Of a DNA stretch of 7,878 bases, positions 1 through 6,279 are shown one piece after another (the first letter of the stretch is position 1; each line of letters begins with the position of its first letter). The stretch is taken from contig JAAXHB010000233.1 of the NCBI GenBank assembly GCA_012271125.1, forward strand, positions 1 to 7,878, read 5' to 3'. Made by a program: the position numbers and the translations under genes. The stretch comes from Actinomycetota bacterium (GTDB taxonomy: Bacteria; Actinomycetota; Acidimicrobiia; Acidimicrobiales; Aldehydirespiratoraceae). The notes under the pieces were generated by a model. That model had not been told where the DNA came from, ran no database searches, and saw only the letters and a list, made by a program, of their open reading frames with translations.

Positions 1-84
1 GTCGTCGTAGATGTTGTCGTCATTAATAGTCGTCGAAGATGTTGTCGTCATTAAAAGTCGTCGTAGATGTTGTCGTCATTAAAA
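1..84. repeat. Three tandem 28-bp repeats ahead of leuD
   Basis: Three direct copies of a 28-bp unit occupy 1-28, 29-56 and 57-84. Each begins GTCGTCG(T/A)AGATGTTG and ends GTCGTCATTAA(A/T)A. Copy 2 differs from copy 3 only at unit position 8 (A for T), and copy 1 differs from copy 3 only at unit position 27 (T for A). The array may extend left beyond the window. All three forward frames meet stops within it (8-10, 24-26, 52-54), and 28 is not a multiple of three, so it is not a coding repeat. The third copy runs directly into the leuD ribosome binding site. It probably lies between leuC (expected outside the window) and leuD. Function is unknown; it could be a slippage-generated spacer or a leader element. 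Confidence 0.9.
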
Positions 85-98
85 GAGGTAGTTGACAT

Positions 99-707
99 AT
101 GAAAGAAGTGCGGATTGTGGCGGGGACGGCGGTGCCGTTGGATATGAGCGATGTGGATACTGATCAGATCATTCCGTCGGATTGGCTGAAGCGGATTGAG
201 CGGACGGGGTTTGAGAAGGGGCTGTTTTCGGAGTGGCGGGATTCGCATGATTTTGTGTTGAACGATGAGGCGTATGCGGGGGCGAAGATTTTGTTGGCGG
301 GGGTGAACTTTGGGACGGGGTCGTCACGGGAGCATGCGGTTTGGGCGATACAGCAGTATGGGTTTGAGGCGGTGATTAGTCCTCGGTTTGCGGATATTTT
401 TCGGAATAATTGTGTGAAGAATGGGTTGCTGGCGGCGACGGTGTCGGAGGAGGCGGGGCGGGAGTTGATGGCGGCGGTGGTGGCGGCGCCGGAGTTGGAG
501 ATTGTGTTGGATGTGGCGGCTCGGACGATTGAGGTGCCGGCGACCGGGTATGAGGTTTGCTTTGAGTTGGATGATGCGACGCAGCGGCGGTTGTTGGAGG
601 GGTTGGACGACATTGGGTTGACAATGCAGCTTTCGGATTCCATCGACAACTACGAAACAACGCGCCGCTCCTGGCTTCCTTCGCTTAAGTCACCCAGTTT
701 GTACTAA
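99..707 (+). CDS. leuD: 3-isopropylmalate dehydratase small subunit
   Basis: Small (swivel-domain) subunit of isopropylmalate isomerase. With LeuC, which carries the 4Fe-4S cluster, it interconverts 2- and 3-isopropylmalate in cytoplasmic leucine synthesis. The 202-residue product matches the usual LeuD length. Visible family motifs are VDTDQIIP at residues 19-26, NFGTGSSREHA at 70-80 and FADIFRNNCVKNGLL at 97-111. The C-terminus (YETTRRSWLP) is also typical. The ATG at 99 is chosen because AGAGGT at 84-89 lies about 10 bases upstream and the protein then begins as family members do. The large-subunit gene leuC is probably just upstream, outside the window, and separated by the 28-bp repeats. 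The coding strand is very G-rich up to about 615 (TTG, CGG, GCG and GGG codons) and more balanced in the last 90 bases. Confidence 0.96.
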   Translation: MKEVRIVAGTAVPLDMSDVDTDQIIPSDWLKRIERTGFEKGLFSEWRDSHDFVLNDEAYAGAKILLAGVNFGTGSSREHAVWAIQQYGFEAVISPRFADIFRNNCVKNGLLAATVSEEAGRELMAAVVAAPELEIVLDVAARTIEVPATGYEVCFELDDATQRRLLEGLDDIGLTMQLSDSIDNYETTRRSWLPSLKSPSLY

Positions 708-748
708 CCGCACGACAAGCAATCCTTTCGTTCGCGCTCTGCGTGCGG
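708..748 (+). terminator. Possible leuD terminator hairpin
   Basis: A perfect 7-bp inverted repeat, CCGCACG (708-714) and CGTGCGG (742-748), begins immediately after the leuD stop codon. It encloses a 27-base loop. There is no downstream T-tract, so intrinsic termination is uncertain; the call rests on the stem and its position right behind the gene. Confidence 0.35.
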
Positions 749-776
749 TATCTAGCGAGAGGGTATCTAGTGGAGA
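747..776. repeat. 15-bp tandem duplication
   Basis: GGTATCTAG occurs at 747-755 and again at 762-770, giving a 15-bp unit (747-761 and 762-776). The second halves are similar but diverged (CGAGAG against TGGAGA). It sits a few bases left of palindromic element copy A, in the gap between leuD and the propeller gene. It is too short and too diverged to be called a target-site duplication. Confidence 0.6.
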
Positions 777-782
777 GAGTCT

Positions 783-860
783 GAGGGTTGGCTGGCAGGG
801 TTGAATGCGCGCAACCGCGTTTAGCGTGAGCACATTCAAGCCTGATAAAGGCCAACTCTC
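783..860 (+). repeat. Palindromic element, copy A (intergenic)
   Basis: A 78-bp sequence starts GAGGGTTGGC and ends GCCAACTCTC, so its termini are inverted repeats. An inner pair, CAGGGTTGAATG and CATTCAAGCCTG, pairs at 11 of 12 positions. The whole can fold into one long imperfect hairpin. A 75-bp relative (copy B) lies at 4923-4997 on the other strand; my hand alignment gives 69 identical columns of 79, with identical runs GTTGAATGCGCGCAA and GCGTGAGCACATTCAAGCC. Copy A is in the gap between leuD and the propeller gene. The frame that is open in copy B is closed here by a TAG in the loop. It encodes no transposase, so it would be a non-autonomous REP- or MITE-like repeat. Confidence 0.85.
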
Positions 861-912
861 TTTGACAGATTTGTGGGAACTAAAACGCGGGGTGGGGCGT
901 CATAACTAATAG

Positions 913-954
913 CAGCGTGATGGACGCTGTTGAGCAGTGTCATACCCCACTGCT
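913..954 (+). promoter_or_regulatory. Two adjacent hairpins in leader of propeller gene
   Basis: CAGCGT (913-918) pairs with ACGCTG (924-929) around a 5-base loop. Three bases later, AGCAGTG (933-939) pairs with CACTGCT (948-954) around an 8-base loop. Both stems are perfect. They lie 58 to 99 bases ahead of the chosen start of the propeller gene. The bases after the second stem on the + strand are A-rich, not T-rich, so they do not look like an intrinsic terminator. They may be a structured leader or protein-binding sites. I recognise no known riboswitch. Confidence 0.4.
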
Positions 955-1000
955 AAAAATTCCACGAGTCCCGGCAGCTTCGAAATTGGGGTTGCCAAAG

Positions 1001-1006
1001 AAAGGT
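1001..1006 (+). promoter_or_regulatory. Ribosome binding site deciding the propeller start
   Basis: AAAGGT lies 5 bases before the ATG at 1012. It favours that start over the in-frame GTG at 937, which lies inside the second leader hairpin, has no such site, and would place 25 non-signal-like residues before the signal sequence. Confidence 0.6.
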
Positions 1007-1011
1007 CAACA

Positions 1012-3708
1012 ATGACTTCAACAATGCGAAAGTTGTTACTCACTCCCCTACTGAGCCTGACAGTCCTCGCCACGACGTGTGCGGGGGATCAGTCGAGCGT
1101 GGATGCGCTCGGGCCGGATACCGGTGTTGGTGACGGCATTGGGATGGAGAATACCTACGGCGGCGATGAGAATGGCTACGAGAACATTGCCCCGGATGGA
1201 CCGACGGGAGGCGAAGATGGCATTTTGGGTGATCCCTTTGACCCGGATGCGTTAGCTGGAGACGACTACTTCGTCACCAATCCAGACCTGCCTGATGATG
1301 CCTTTGACAACGACGGCGATCCGAGCATCGACGATGACTACTTCGACGACGGCAGCAGCGGCTATTCGGGTTATAACGACGGGAGCGGTGGTGCGCAGGG
1401 CGCCGAGAGCACTTACGGCGGCTGGCATGACGATGACTGGGGTTCGGGTGATTGGGGCAGTGCTGGCGAATGGGCTGGCGGCGCTGACGGTCAAGTTGTT
1501 GACATTGATCCTGACGATCTTGTTCTGACGACACGGCTGGTTCGGTTTGATTCTTGTTCGACGCTGCTTGATTACATACATGATGAGTACGGGTCACGGG
1601 TTGGGCCGTGGGGGTTCAACGAGGGTGGCTTTGGGATATGGCCGATTTTTGCTCGAGGCGAAGTTGGAATATTGATGGTTGATGAGGCTGTTTCGGCTGT
1701 GCCGGATTCTGATTCTGGGGCGGTGCCGCAGCCGTTGCCGTCGACAACGCCGTCTAATGACGGAGGAGCTGATGCGGGGTCGTCGTCGTCATCACCGAAT
1801 TTTTCAGGCACCAATGTTCAAGAGCAAGGTGCCGATGAGCCAGACATCGTCAAAACCGATGGCAAACGCATTGTTGTCGTTTCTGAAGGCGAGCTGGTCG
1901 TTGTGGACGTCGCTACTCAAAAAGAAACTGGGCGGGTTTCGCTTAGCGAAGGTTGGGCGGCTGAGGCGTTTTTGCACGGCGACAGCGTGCTGGTGATTCA
2001 ACAAGCCGGCGGTGAGGTCGGCATTTGGGGCGATCATATTTTGGTTGAGGATGCGCCACGTTTTGACGGGATTACTACCGTGATTGAGCGGGTTGAGATT
2101 TCCGGCGGCGTGCCTCGGGTTGTTGATACCTCTTATATAGAGGGTGAGTATTTGAGTGCTCGCAGCATTGGCGGGACGGCTCATGTGGTGACGCAGTTCA
2201 ATCCGCAGCATCGGTTCCCGTTTGTGTATCCGCAGTCGGCGGCTGGGGAAGCTGCGGCGGAGCGGGCGAATCGGGCGGCGGTGCTTAATAGCACCTTGGC
2301 GGATTGGCTGCCTCGGATGTCTGGTGACGGTGGCAAGACTTGGAAGCAGTTCGCTGATTGTGATTCGGTGCATGCGCCGTCGGAGTTTTCGGGTTTTGGA
2401 ATGACGACGGTTTATTCGACTCCTGTCGACGGGGCATTCAGTGACGACACGACCTCGGTGATGGCACCTGGTGGGATCGTTTACGCCTCAACTACGGGGT
2501 TGTATACCGCGACGCAGCGTTGGCTTGATCCGATTGTGTATGACTCGGCTTCGGAGGTTTCATCGCAAATGCGTGATGCGGTGACGAACCTGCATCGGTT
2601 TGACTTGACTAGCGGGACAGCGAAGTACACGGCCTCGGGTTCAGTGCCTGGAGAAGTGCGTAATCAGTTTTCCTTGAGCGAACATGCCGGGCACTTGCGG
2701 GTGGTGACGACCACCGGCGGGCAATGGTGGTTTGGCGACCGGTCTAAGTCCGAGAGCCAGGTTCGGGTGCTGCGTGAGCAGGGCGGCAGCCTTGTGCAGG
2801 TAGGCGTGGTTGGCAATATCGGCAAGGGCGAGGCGGTTCAGTCGGCTCGGTTTGTGGGTGACATTGCCTATGTGGTGACGTTCCGCCAGATTGATCCGTT
2901 TTATACGGTGGATTTGAGCGATCCGACCAAGCCTGTGGTGCGTGGCGAGCTGAAAATCCCTGGGTTTTCTAGTTATTTGCATCCGATTAGCGACGATTTT
3001 GTGCTTGGGGTTGGTTCTGATGCTGACTTGGATGGGCGGATTACCGGTGCGAAGGTGTCTTTATTCGATGTGAGCAATTTGGACAATCCTTTGGAGGTGG
3101 CGGTTTGGACTGCGCCTTCGGGTTGGACTGACATTGGTTGGGATCATCGGGCGTTTTTGTGGTGGGCACCTGAGAACCTGGCAGTGCTTCCGGTTTCGGT
3201 GTATGGCGAAAAGCGTGAAGACAACTGGGCTGGTGCGGTGCTGTTGCGGGTCGCTAACGGTGCCATTACCGAGGTTGGGCGTCTTGACCATTTGGATGAT
3301 TCGCCGAAGGGTTTGACTGATTGTCGGACTCTTGGGCCTTCGGATTTGCCGTCCAGGGATCCGGGGACGTTTTCGACCAATATCGAGTATCAGCTCAATG
3401 ACGGTTACGTGACAGTGTTGGCGTGTAAGCCGGGCGACAATGTGGGCATGAACGGATTTGACTGTTCGGCTGCGGCGGATTATCAGGTGGACGATGCTCG
3501 AAAGATTGGGTTGTCCTTGGGTTCCAATGAGATGCTGACGATTTGTTGGCCATTTGGTGGGTTGCAGGAAATCGTGCGCAGTATCGCTATTGACGACGCC
3601 TTGTGGACGCTTAGTTACCTGTGGGGTGACACCGGCGGCGACCGTGAGGCGCAGTTCAAGGTCAACGACTTCAAGACACTGAAGGAGTTGGTGCACATCA
3701 AGTTGTAA
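1012..3708 (+). CDS. Exported beta-propeller protein (COG4880-like), acidic N-terminus
   Basis: An 898-residue exported protein of the family annotated as secreted beta-propeller proteins distantly related to WD-40 repeats (COG4880/Beta_propel); its biochemical function is unknown. Residues 6-22 form a signal-like stretch (RKLLLTPLLSLTVLATT) before Cys23. LATTC is a degenerate lipobox, so a lipoprotein is plausible but not certain. Residues 24-170 are low-complexity and rich in Asp, Gly, Trp and Tyr, with runs such as DDDYFDDG. The conserved SCSTLLDYIH (181-190) and the signature SGTNVQEQGADEPDIVKTDG (265-284) follow a Ser/Pro/Gly linker (about 228-263). Propeller blades continue to the end, including VDLSDPTKPVVRGELKIPGFSSYLHPI (633-659) and GSDADLDGRITGAKVSLFDVSN (668-689). 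Cysteines at 450, 771, 805, 818 and 845 could form disulfides outside the cell. The acidic segment makes it longer than I would expect for the family. It appears monocistronic, with its own leader and a hairpin after the stop. Confidence 0.88.
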   Translation: MTSTMRKLLLTPLLSLTVLATTCAGDQSSVDALGPDTGVGDGIGMENTYGGDENGYENIAPDGPTGGEDGILGDPFDPDALAGDDYFVTNPDLPDDAFDNDGDPSIDDDYFDDGSSGYSGYNDGSGGAQGAESTYGGWHDDDWGSGDWGSAGEWAGGADGQVVDIDPDDLVLTTRLVRFDSCSTLLDYIHDEYGSRVGPWGFNEGGFGIWPIFARGEVGILMVDEAVSAVPDSDSGAVPQPLPSTTPSNDGGADAGSSSSSPNFSGTNVQEQGADEPDIVKTDGKRIVVVSEGELVVVDVATQKETGRVSLSEGWAAEAFLHGDSVLVIQQAGGEVGIWGDHILVEDAPRFDGITTVIERVEISGGVPRVVDTSYIEGEYLSARSIGGTAHVVTQFNPQHRFPFVYPQSAAGEAAAERANRAAVLNSTLADWLPRMSGDGGKTWKQFADCDSVHAPSEFSGFGMTTVYSTPVDGAFSDDTTSVMAPGGIVYASTTGLYTATQRWLDPIVYDSASEVSSQMRDAVTNLHRFDLTSGTAKYTASGSVPGEVRNQFSLSEHAGHLRVVTTTGGQWWFGDRSKSESQVRVLREQGGSLVQVGVVGNIGKGEAVQSARFVGDIAYVVTFRQIDPFYTVDLSDPTKPVVRGELKIPGFSSYLHPISDDFVLGVGSDADLDGRITGAKVSLFDVSNLDNPLEVAVWTAPSGWTDIGWDHRAFLWWAPENLAVLPVSVYGEKREDNWAGAVLLRVANGAITEVGRLDHLDDSPKGLTDCRTLGPSDLPSRDPGTFSTNIEYQLNDGYVTVLACKPGDNVGMNGFDCSAAADYQVDDARKIGLSLGSNEMLTICWPFGGLQEIVRSIAIDDALWTLSYLWGDTGGDREAQFKVNDFKTLKELVHIKL

Positions 3709-3722
3709 GACCTGTTGCTAGG

Positions 3723-3749
3723 GCGGCGGGGGTTTTCGGCCCCCGCCGC
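3723..3749 (+). terminator. GC-rich hairpin after the propeller gene
   Basis: GCGGCGGGGG (3723-3732) and CCCCCGCCGC (3740-3749) form a perfect 10-bp stem around TTTTCGG, starting 15 bases after the stop codon. No T-tract follows, which is common for strong GC hairpins in actinobacteria. It ends only 15 bases before the start of the next small gene, so that gene needs either read-through or a promoter inside the 3' end of the propeller gene. Confidence 0.65.
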
Positions 3750-3764
3750 ATTAGCCTCACGGAT

Positions 3765-4025
3765 ATGGCTCGGGGAAAATCCAAAATACTGCGACTACTA
3801 AAACTGGGTGCCGTGAGTGGGCTCATAGTTGGGGTTACGCGAGCGATACGAAGTAGGCGTCAACAGACTTCTGAAACTGCGTGGCCGACCATTGCTGAAA
3901 CGGCGGCAAATGATGGGCGGGACTTGGACACGTCTGCTGATTCTTCTGCGGAATCTTCTGGAGGTTCTGCAAGTGCGAGCACCAAAGCTGGCGACAATGA
4001 CGCAGACGACGAGGTTGAGGGCTAA
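3765..4025 (+). CDS. Small single-pass membrane protein, acidic tail
   Basis: An 86-residue hypothetical protein that I cannot assign to a named family. A basic N-terminus (MARGKSK) precedes one hydrophobic segment at about residues 8-27 (ILRLLKLGAVSGLIVGVTRA), followed by basic RSRRQ, a TAWPTIAE segment and a Ser/Asp/Glu-rich disordered tail. This predicts a single membrane anchor with a positively charged flank. Codons such as ATA, CTA and CGA near the start differ from the neighbouring genes. No clear ribosome binding site precedes the ATG at 3765. Its TAA (4023-4025) overlaps the opposing peptidase TAG (4022-4024), so the two genes converge with shared stop bases. It could be a spurious frame, but the amphipathic layout and the fit between its neighbours argue for a real gene. 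Confidence 0.6.
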   Translation: MARGKSKILRLLKLGAVSGLIVGVTRAIRSRRQQTSETAWPTIAETAANDGRDLDTSADSSAESSGGSASASTKAGDNDADDEVEG

Positions 4026-6211
4026 AGCTCTCCATATATTTCTATTTCGGGTAACGCATCGGCTGGGGTGAAACCCAGCACCGCTGCAAAAAACGAAAGC
4101 TCAGACTCGAGAGCCTTGACAATGTTGTCTGCTTGACGAAAGCCGTGCTGTTCGCCTTCAAATAGCACATATGCCACGGGCACGCCCTTGGACTTGAGAG
4201 CGTCGACGATTAGCTCGGCTTGGCTAGGCGGGACGATTTCATCTTCTGAGCCTTGTAGGACGATCATTGGAGCGTCGAAGCCGTCTAGGTGAAGTGCAGG
4301 TGATCTTGCGGCGTAGATGTCGGCGGCTGCGGGCCAGGGTCCGATAAGGGTGTCGAGGTAGCGGGCTTCAAACTTGTGGGTATCTTTGGCGAGAACAGCT
4401 AGGTCGCCGATTCCGTAGCGGCTGGCACCGGCAGTGAAAGTGTCATGAAAGGCGAGGGCAGCCAAAGCGGTGAAGCCGCCGGCGCTGGAGCCGCGGATTG
4501 TGATGCGGTTGGGATCGATGTCGCCGCGGTTAGCGAGATATTTGGCGGCGGCTACGCAGTCGGCGACGTCGGCGACACCCCATTTGGCGTTTAGTAGTTG
4601 TCTGTAGGCGCGTCCGTAGCCGGTTGAGCCGCGGTAGTCGACATCTACCACAGCAAAACCTCGGGAAGTCCAGTACAGGGTGGCGAGCTGGAGCTGGCGA
4701 CGGGCTTGAGCGGTAGGACCACCGTGTGCGAGCACCATAAGCGGCGGGCGTTCCTCCGGTGGGCCGGTGAAATCAGGGTTAGCTGGTGGATAGTAGAGAG
4801 CGTGAGCGGTGGCGGAGCTAGTTGGGAAGGTGATGTGTTCTGGAGTTACGAGTAGAGCTTTGTCAAGATTGAGGTCTCGTGCTGGGCGTACGACAATGCG
4901 CTCAAAACTTGTGTCTTCGGCAGAGAGTTGGCCCTTATCGGGCTTGAATGTGCTCACGCAAGCGTTGCGCGCATTCAACCCCGCCGGCCCAACTCTCGAA
5001 ACCAATATGACTTCTGTTTCGTGAGCGAAGCCTGCGCCGGCATACGCTAAAAAAACCTCACCGGCTCCTTGCCTAATCTCGTCTTGCTGGCACTCCCCCA
5101 CCGCCTGAAGGCTGGAGATCATGGTGAGAGAGGAGATGCTGGTGTCTGGTAGGGGGATATGGGTGCCGTTGACGTGTAGTTCGTCGCCACTGGGTTTGCC
5201 TGCGACCACGGCAATGTTTAATCCGGTGCCGTTTAATCCGGTGCCGTTTGAACCGCTGCCTGCCCAGCGTTGCATGCCGAAAACCCAGGGCGGTGTGGCT
5301 ATGTCGTATTCACCGGTGACCTGAGGGATTAGCGCGCCTGTGGGCAGGTCGACTTCATAGAGGTTCCACCAGCCTTCATGGTCGCTACAAACGAGTAGAT
5401 GCTGGTTGCCGGTGTCGTCAATGATCCAGCCGGGCTCGCAGAAGCTTTGATTCCCACCGATTTCGGTGATGGGGTTGGTGAGTTCGCTGTTGCTTAATTC
5501 TCCGGTGTTGAGTTCATAAACATGTAGGCGGGTGCTGTCCCATGGCATGTTTGGGTGATCCCAGGAAATCCAGGCAAGGGCTTTGCCGTCACCGGAAATG
5601 CGAGGCGACATGACGAAATCGGATTGCTGCCAGAGATGTTTGACTTGGCGGCTGCCGTCGGTGGGAATGGCGACAAGCTCGTTGATGGGTTCGGGGTGAG
5701 AGGTATTGTTGTCCACAGCCGAATTATTCACTTTGGAGTCATCTGAGGGCTCGTGGCGTTCATGAACGCAGATGATCCAGTTGCCGTCGGGAGTGACACG
5801 TCCATCGGCATAACGCAGCGAGCCGGCGGTGGCGGGCTCAGGGGTGAGCAGAATTGGCTCTGGACTGTCGGGATGAAGACGGCGTAGGCGTTGGTCGGAG
5901 TAGTCGACGTAGTAGAGCACACCGTCGTGAGTCCACCAGGCACCGCCCCCGTATTCGTGGACTCGTGTGCGGACATTGGCGTCGGGTGGGGTGACTTCTT
6001 GGGTGCTGTCTTGAATGTTGCTATTAGTTAGGTCACAGCACATGACCGCGGTGCGGCCGCCGTCGTCGGGGCGGCTTTCTGCCCACCAAAGCAGGTTCGG
6101 GCGAACTGGGTCGGCGATTACCTCTGAAATCTGGGCGGCACCGGTGACGAGCAGCTCAGCTGTTATCGGCGAACTCCACCCCCCATACGGCTGTTCTTCA
6201 GGATTACTCAT
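4022..6211 (-). CDS. S9 family peptidase (prolyl oligopeptidase type)
   Basis: A 729-residue serine peptidase of family S9 (acylaminoacyl-peptidase/DPP-like), expected to cleave short peptides in the cytoplasm since no signal peptide is seen. The N-terminal propeller spans about residues 10-440 and the alpha/beta-hydrolase domain about 455-715. The catalytic triad is visible: Ser576 in GSSAGG (574-579), Asp657 in QGSEDEIVPP (653-662) and His689 in GEQHGF (686-691). HGGPT (496-500) is the usual oxyanion-side motif. The start is fixed by the typical YGGWSSPITAELL opening. Three features look like insertions into propeller loops: an Asn/Ser-rich stretch (about 155-173), a repeat-coded GSNGTGLNGTGLN (320-332) and a palindromic element at about 406-430. 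It lies 68 bases downstream of the aminotransferase on the same strand, so co-transcription is likely. The exact cleavage specificity cannot be read from sequence. Confidence 0.93.
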   Translation of the reverse strand: MSNPEEQPYGGWSSPITAELLVTGAAQISEVIADPVRPNLLWWAESRPDDGGRTAVMCCDLTNSNIQDSTQEVTPPDANVRTRVHEYGGGAWWTHDGVLYYVDYSDQRLRRLHPDSPEPILLTPEPATAGSLRYADGRVTPDGNWIICVHERHEPSDDSKVNNSAVDNNTSHPEPINELVAIPTDGSRQVKHLWQQSDFVMSPRISGDGKALAWISWDHPNMPWDSTRLHVYELNTGELSNSELTNPITEIGGNQSFCEPGWIIDDTGNQHLLVCSDHEGWWNLYEVDLPTGALIPQVTGEYDIATPPWVFGMQRWAGSGSNGTGLNGTGLNIAVVAGKPSGDELHVNGTHIPLPDTSISSLTMISSLQAVGECQQDEIRQGAGEVFLAYAGAGFAHETEVILVSRVGPAGLNARNACVSTFKPDKGQLSAEDTSFERIVVRPARDLNLDKALLVTPEHITFPTSSATAHALYYPPANPDFTGPPEERPPLMVLAHGGPTAQARRQLQLATLYWTSRGFAVVDVDYRGSTGYGRAYRQLLNAKWGVADVADCVAAAKYLANRGDIDPNRITIRGSSAGGFTALAALAFHDTFTAGASRYGIGDLAVLAKDTHKFEARYLDTLIGPWPAAADIYAARSPALHLDGFDAPMIVLQGSEDEIVPPSQAELIVDALKSKGVPVAYVLFEGEQHGFRQADNIVKALESELSFFAAVLGFTPADALPEIEIYGEL
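4923..4997 (-). repeat. Palindromic element, copy B (inside peptidase gene)
   Basis: A 75-bp element, read on the minus strand, starts GAGAGTTGG and ends CCAACTCTC (perfect 9-bp terminal inverted repeat). An inner stem CGGGGTTGAATG / CATTCAAGCCCG matches at 11 of 12. It is a relative of copy A at 783-860. It is exactly 25 codons, read in the same orientation as the peptidase. From residue 406 it encodes RVGPAGLNARNACV and then STFKPDKGQLS, between the last propeller strands and the hydrolase domain. The catalytic residues downstream stay in frame, so the gene seems functional despite the element. Confidence 0.85.
5216..5260. repeat. Three tandem 15-bp units in peptidase gene
   Basis: GTTTAATCCGGTGCC occurs exactly at 5216-5230 and 5231-5245, followed by a diverged third unit GTTTGAACCGCTGCC at 5246-5260. 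On the coding (minus) strand they encode the repeated GTGLN units near residues 318-332 of the peptidase. The unit length keeps the frame; the site is probably a surface loop of the propeller. Confidence 0.85.
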
Positions 6212-6232
6212 CGTGCTCAGTCAAAACTCTTG

Positions 6233-6246
6233 ATAAGAACTCTTAT
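6233..6246. promoter_or_regulatory. Inverted repeat ahead of the peptidase gene
   Basis: ATAAGA-AC-TCTTAT is a 14-base inverted repeat with perfect 6-bp arms, 22 bases upstream of the peptidase start in the 68-bp gap after the aminotransferase. AACTCT recurs at 6225, 6238 and 6256. It could be an operator or part of a promoter (TATAAG occurs on the minus strand here), but no well-spaced -35 is visible. Confidence 0.25.
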
Positions 6247-6279
6247 ATCTGTCCAAACTCTGAGGCAGAGCTGGCGGGG

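Noticed and set aside
1..84. The 28-bp repeats as a CRISPR array
   Set aside because: The units are directly adjacent with no spacers, the unit is not palindromic, and no cas gene is nearby.
92..97. TTGACA just before the leuD start codon
   Set aside because: A matching -10 would fall inside the leuD coding sequence; it lies between the ribosome site and the ATG and is likely coincidence.
862..867. Perfect TTGACA resembling a -35 box right after palindromic element A
   Set aside because: No -10-like hexamer lies 16-18 bases downstream (885-890 is ACGCGG); TAAAAC at 881 is only 13 bases away. Not called as a promoter.
937..1011. Longer propeller protein starting at GTG 937
   Set aside because: The added residues carry no signal-like features, the GTG lies in a hairpin, and the ribosome site at 1001-1006 serves the ATG at 1012.
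4809..5024. Open frame on the + strand across palindromic element copy B
   Set aside because: It is antisense to the well-supported S9 peptidase and has no recognisable features; a shadow frame.
6258..6270. CTCTG-AGG-CAGAG mini-hairpin after the aminotransferase
   Set aside because: Only a 5-bp stem with a 3-base loop and no T-tract; too weak to call a terminator, and the downstream gene is on the same strand.
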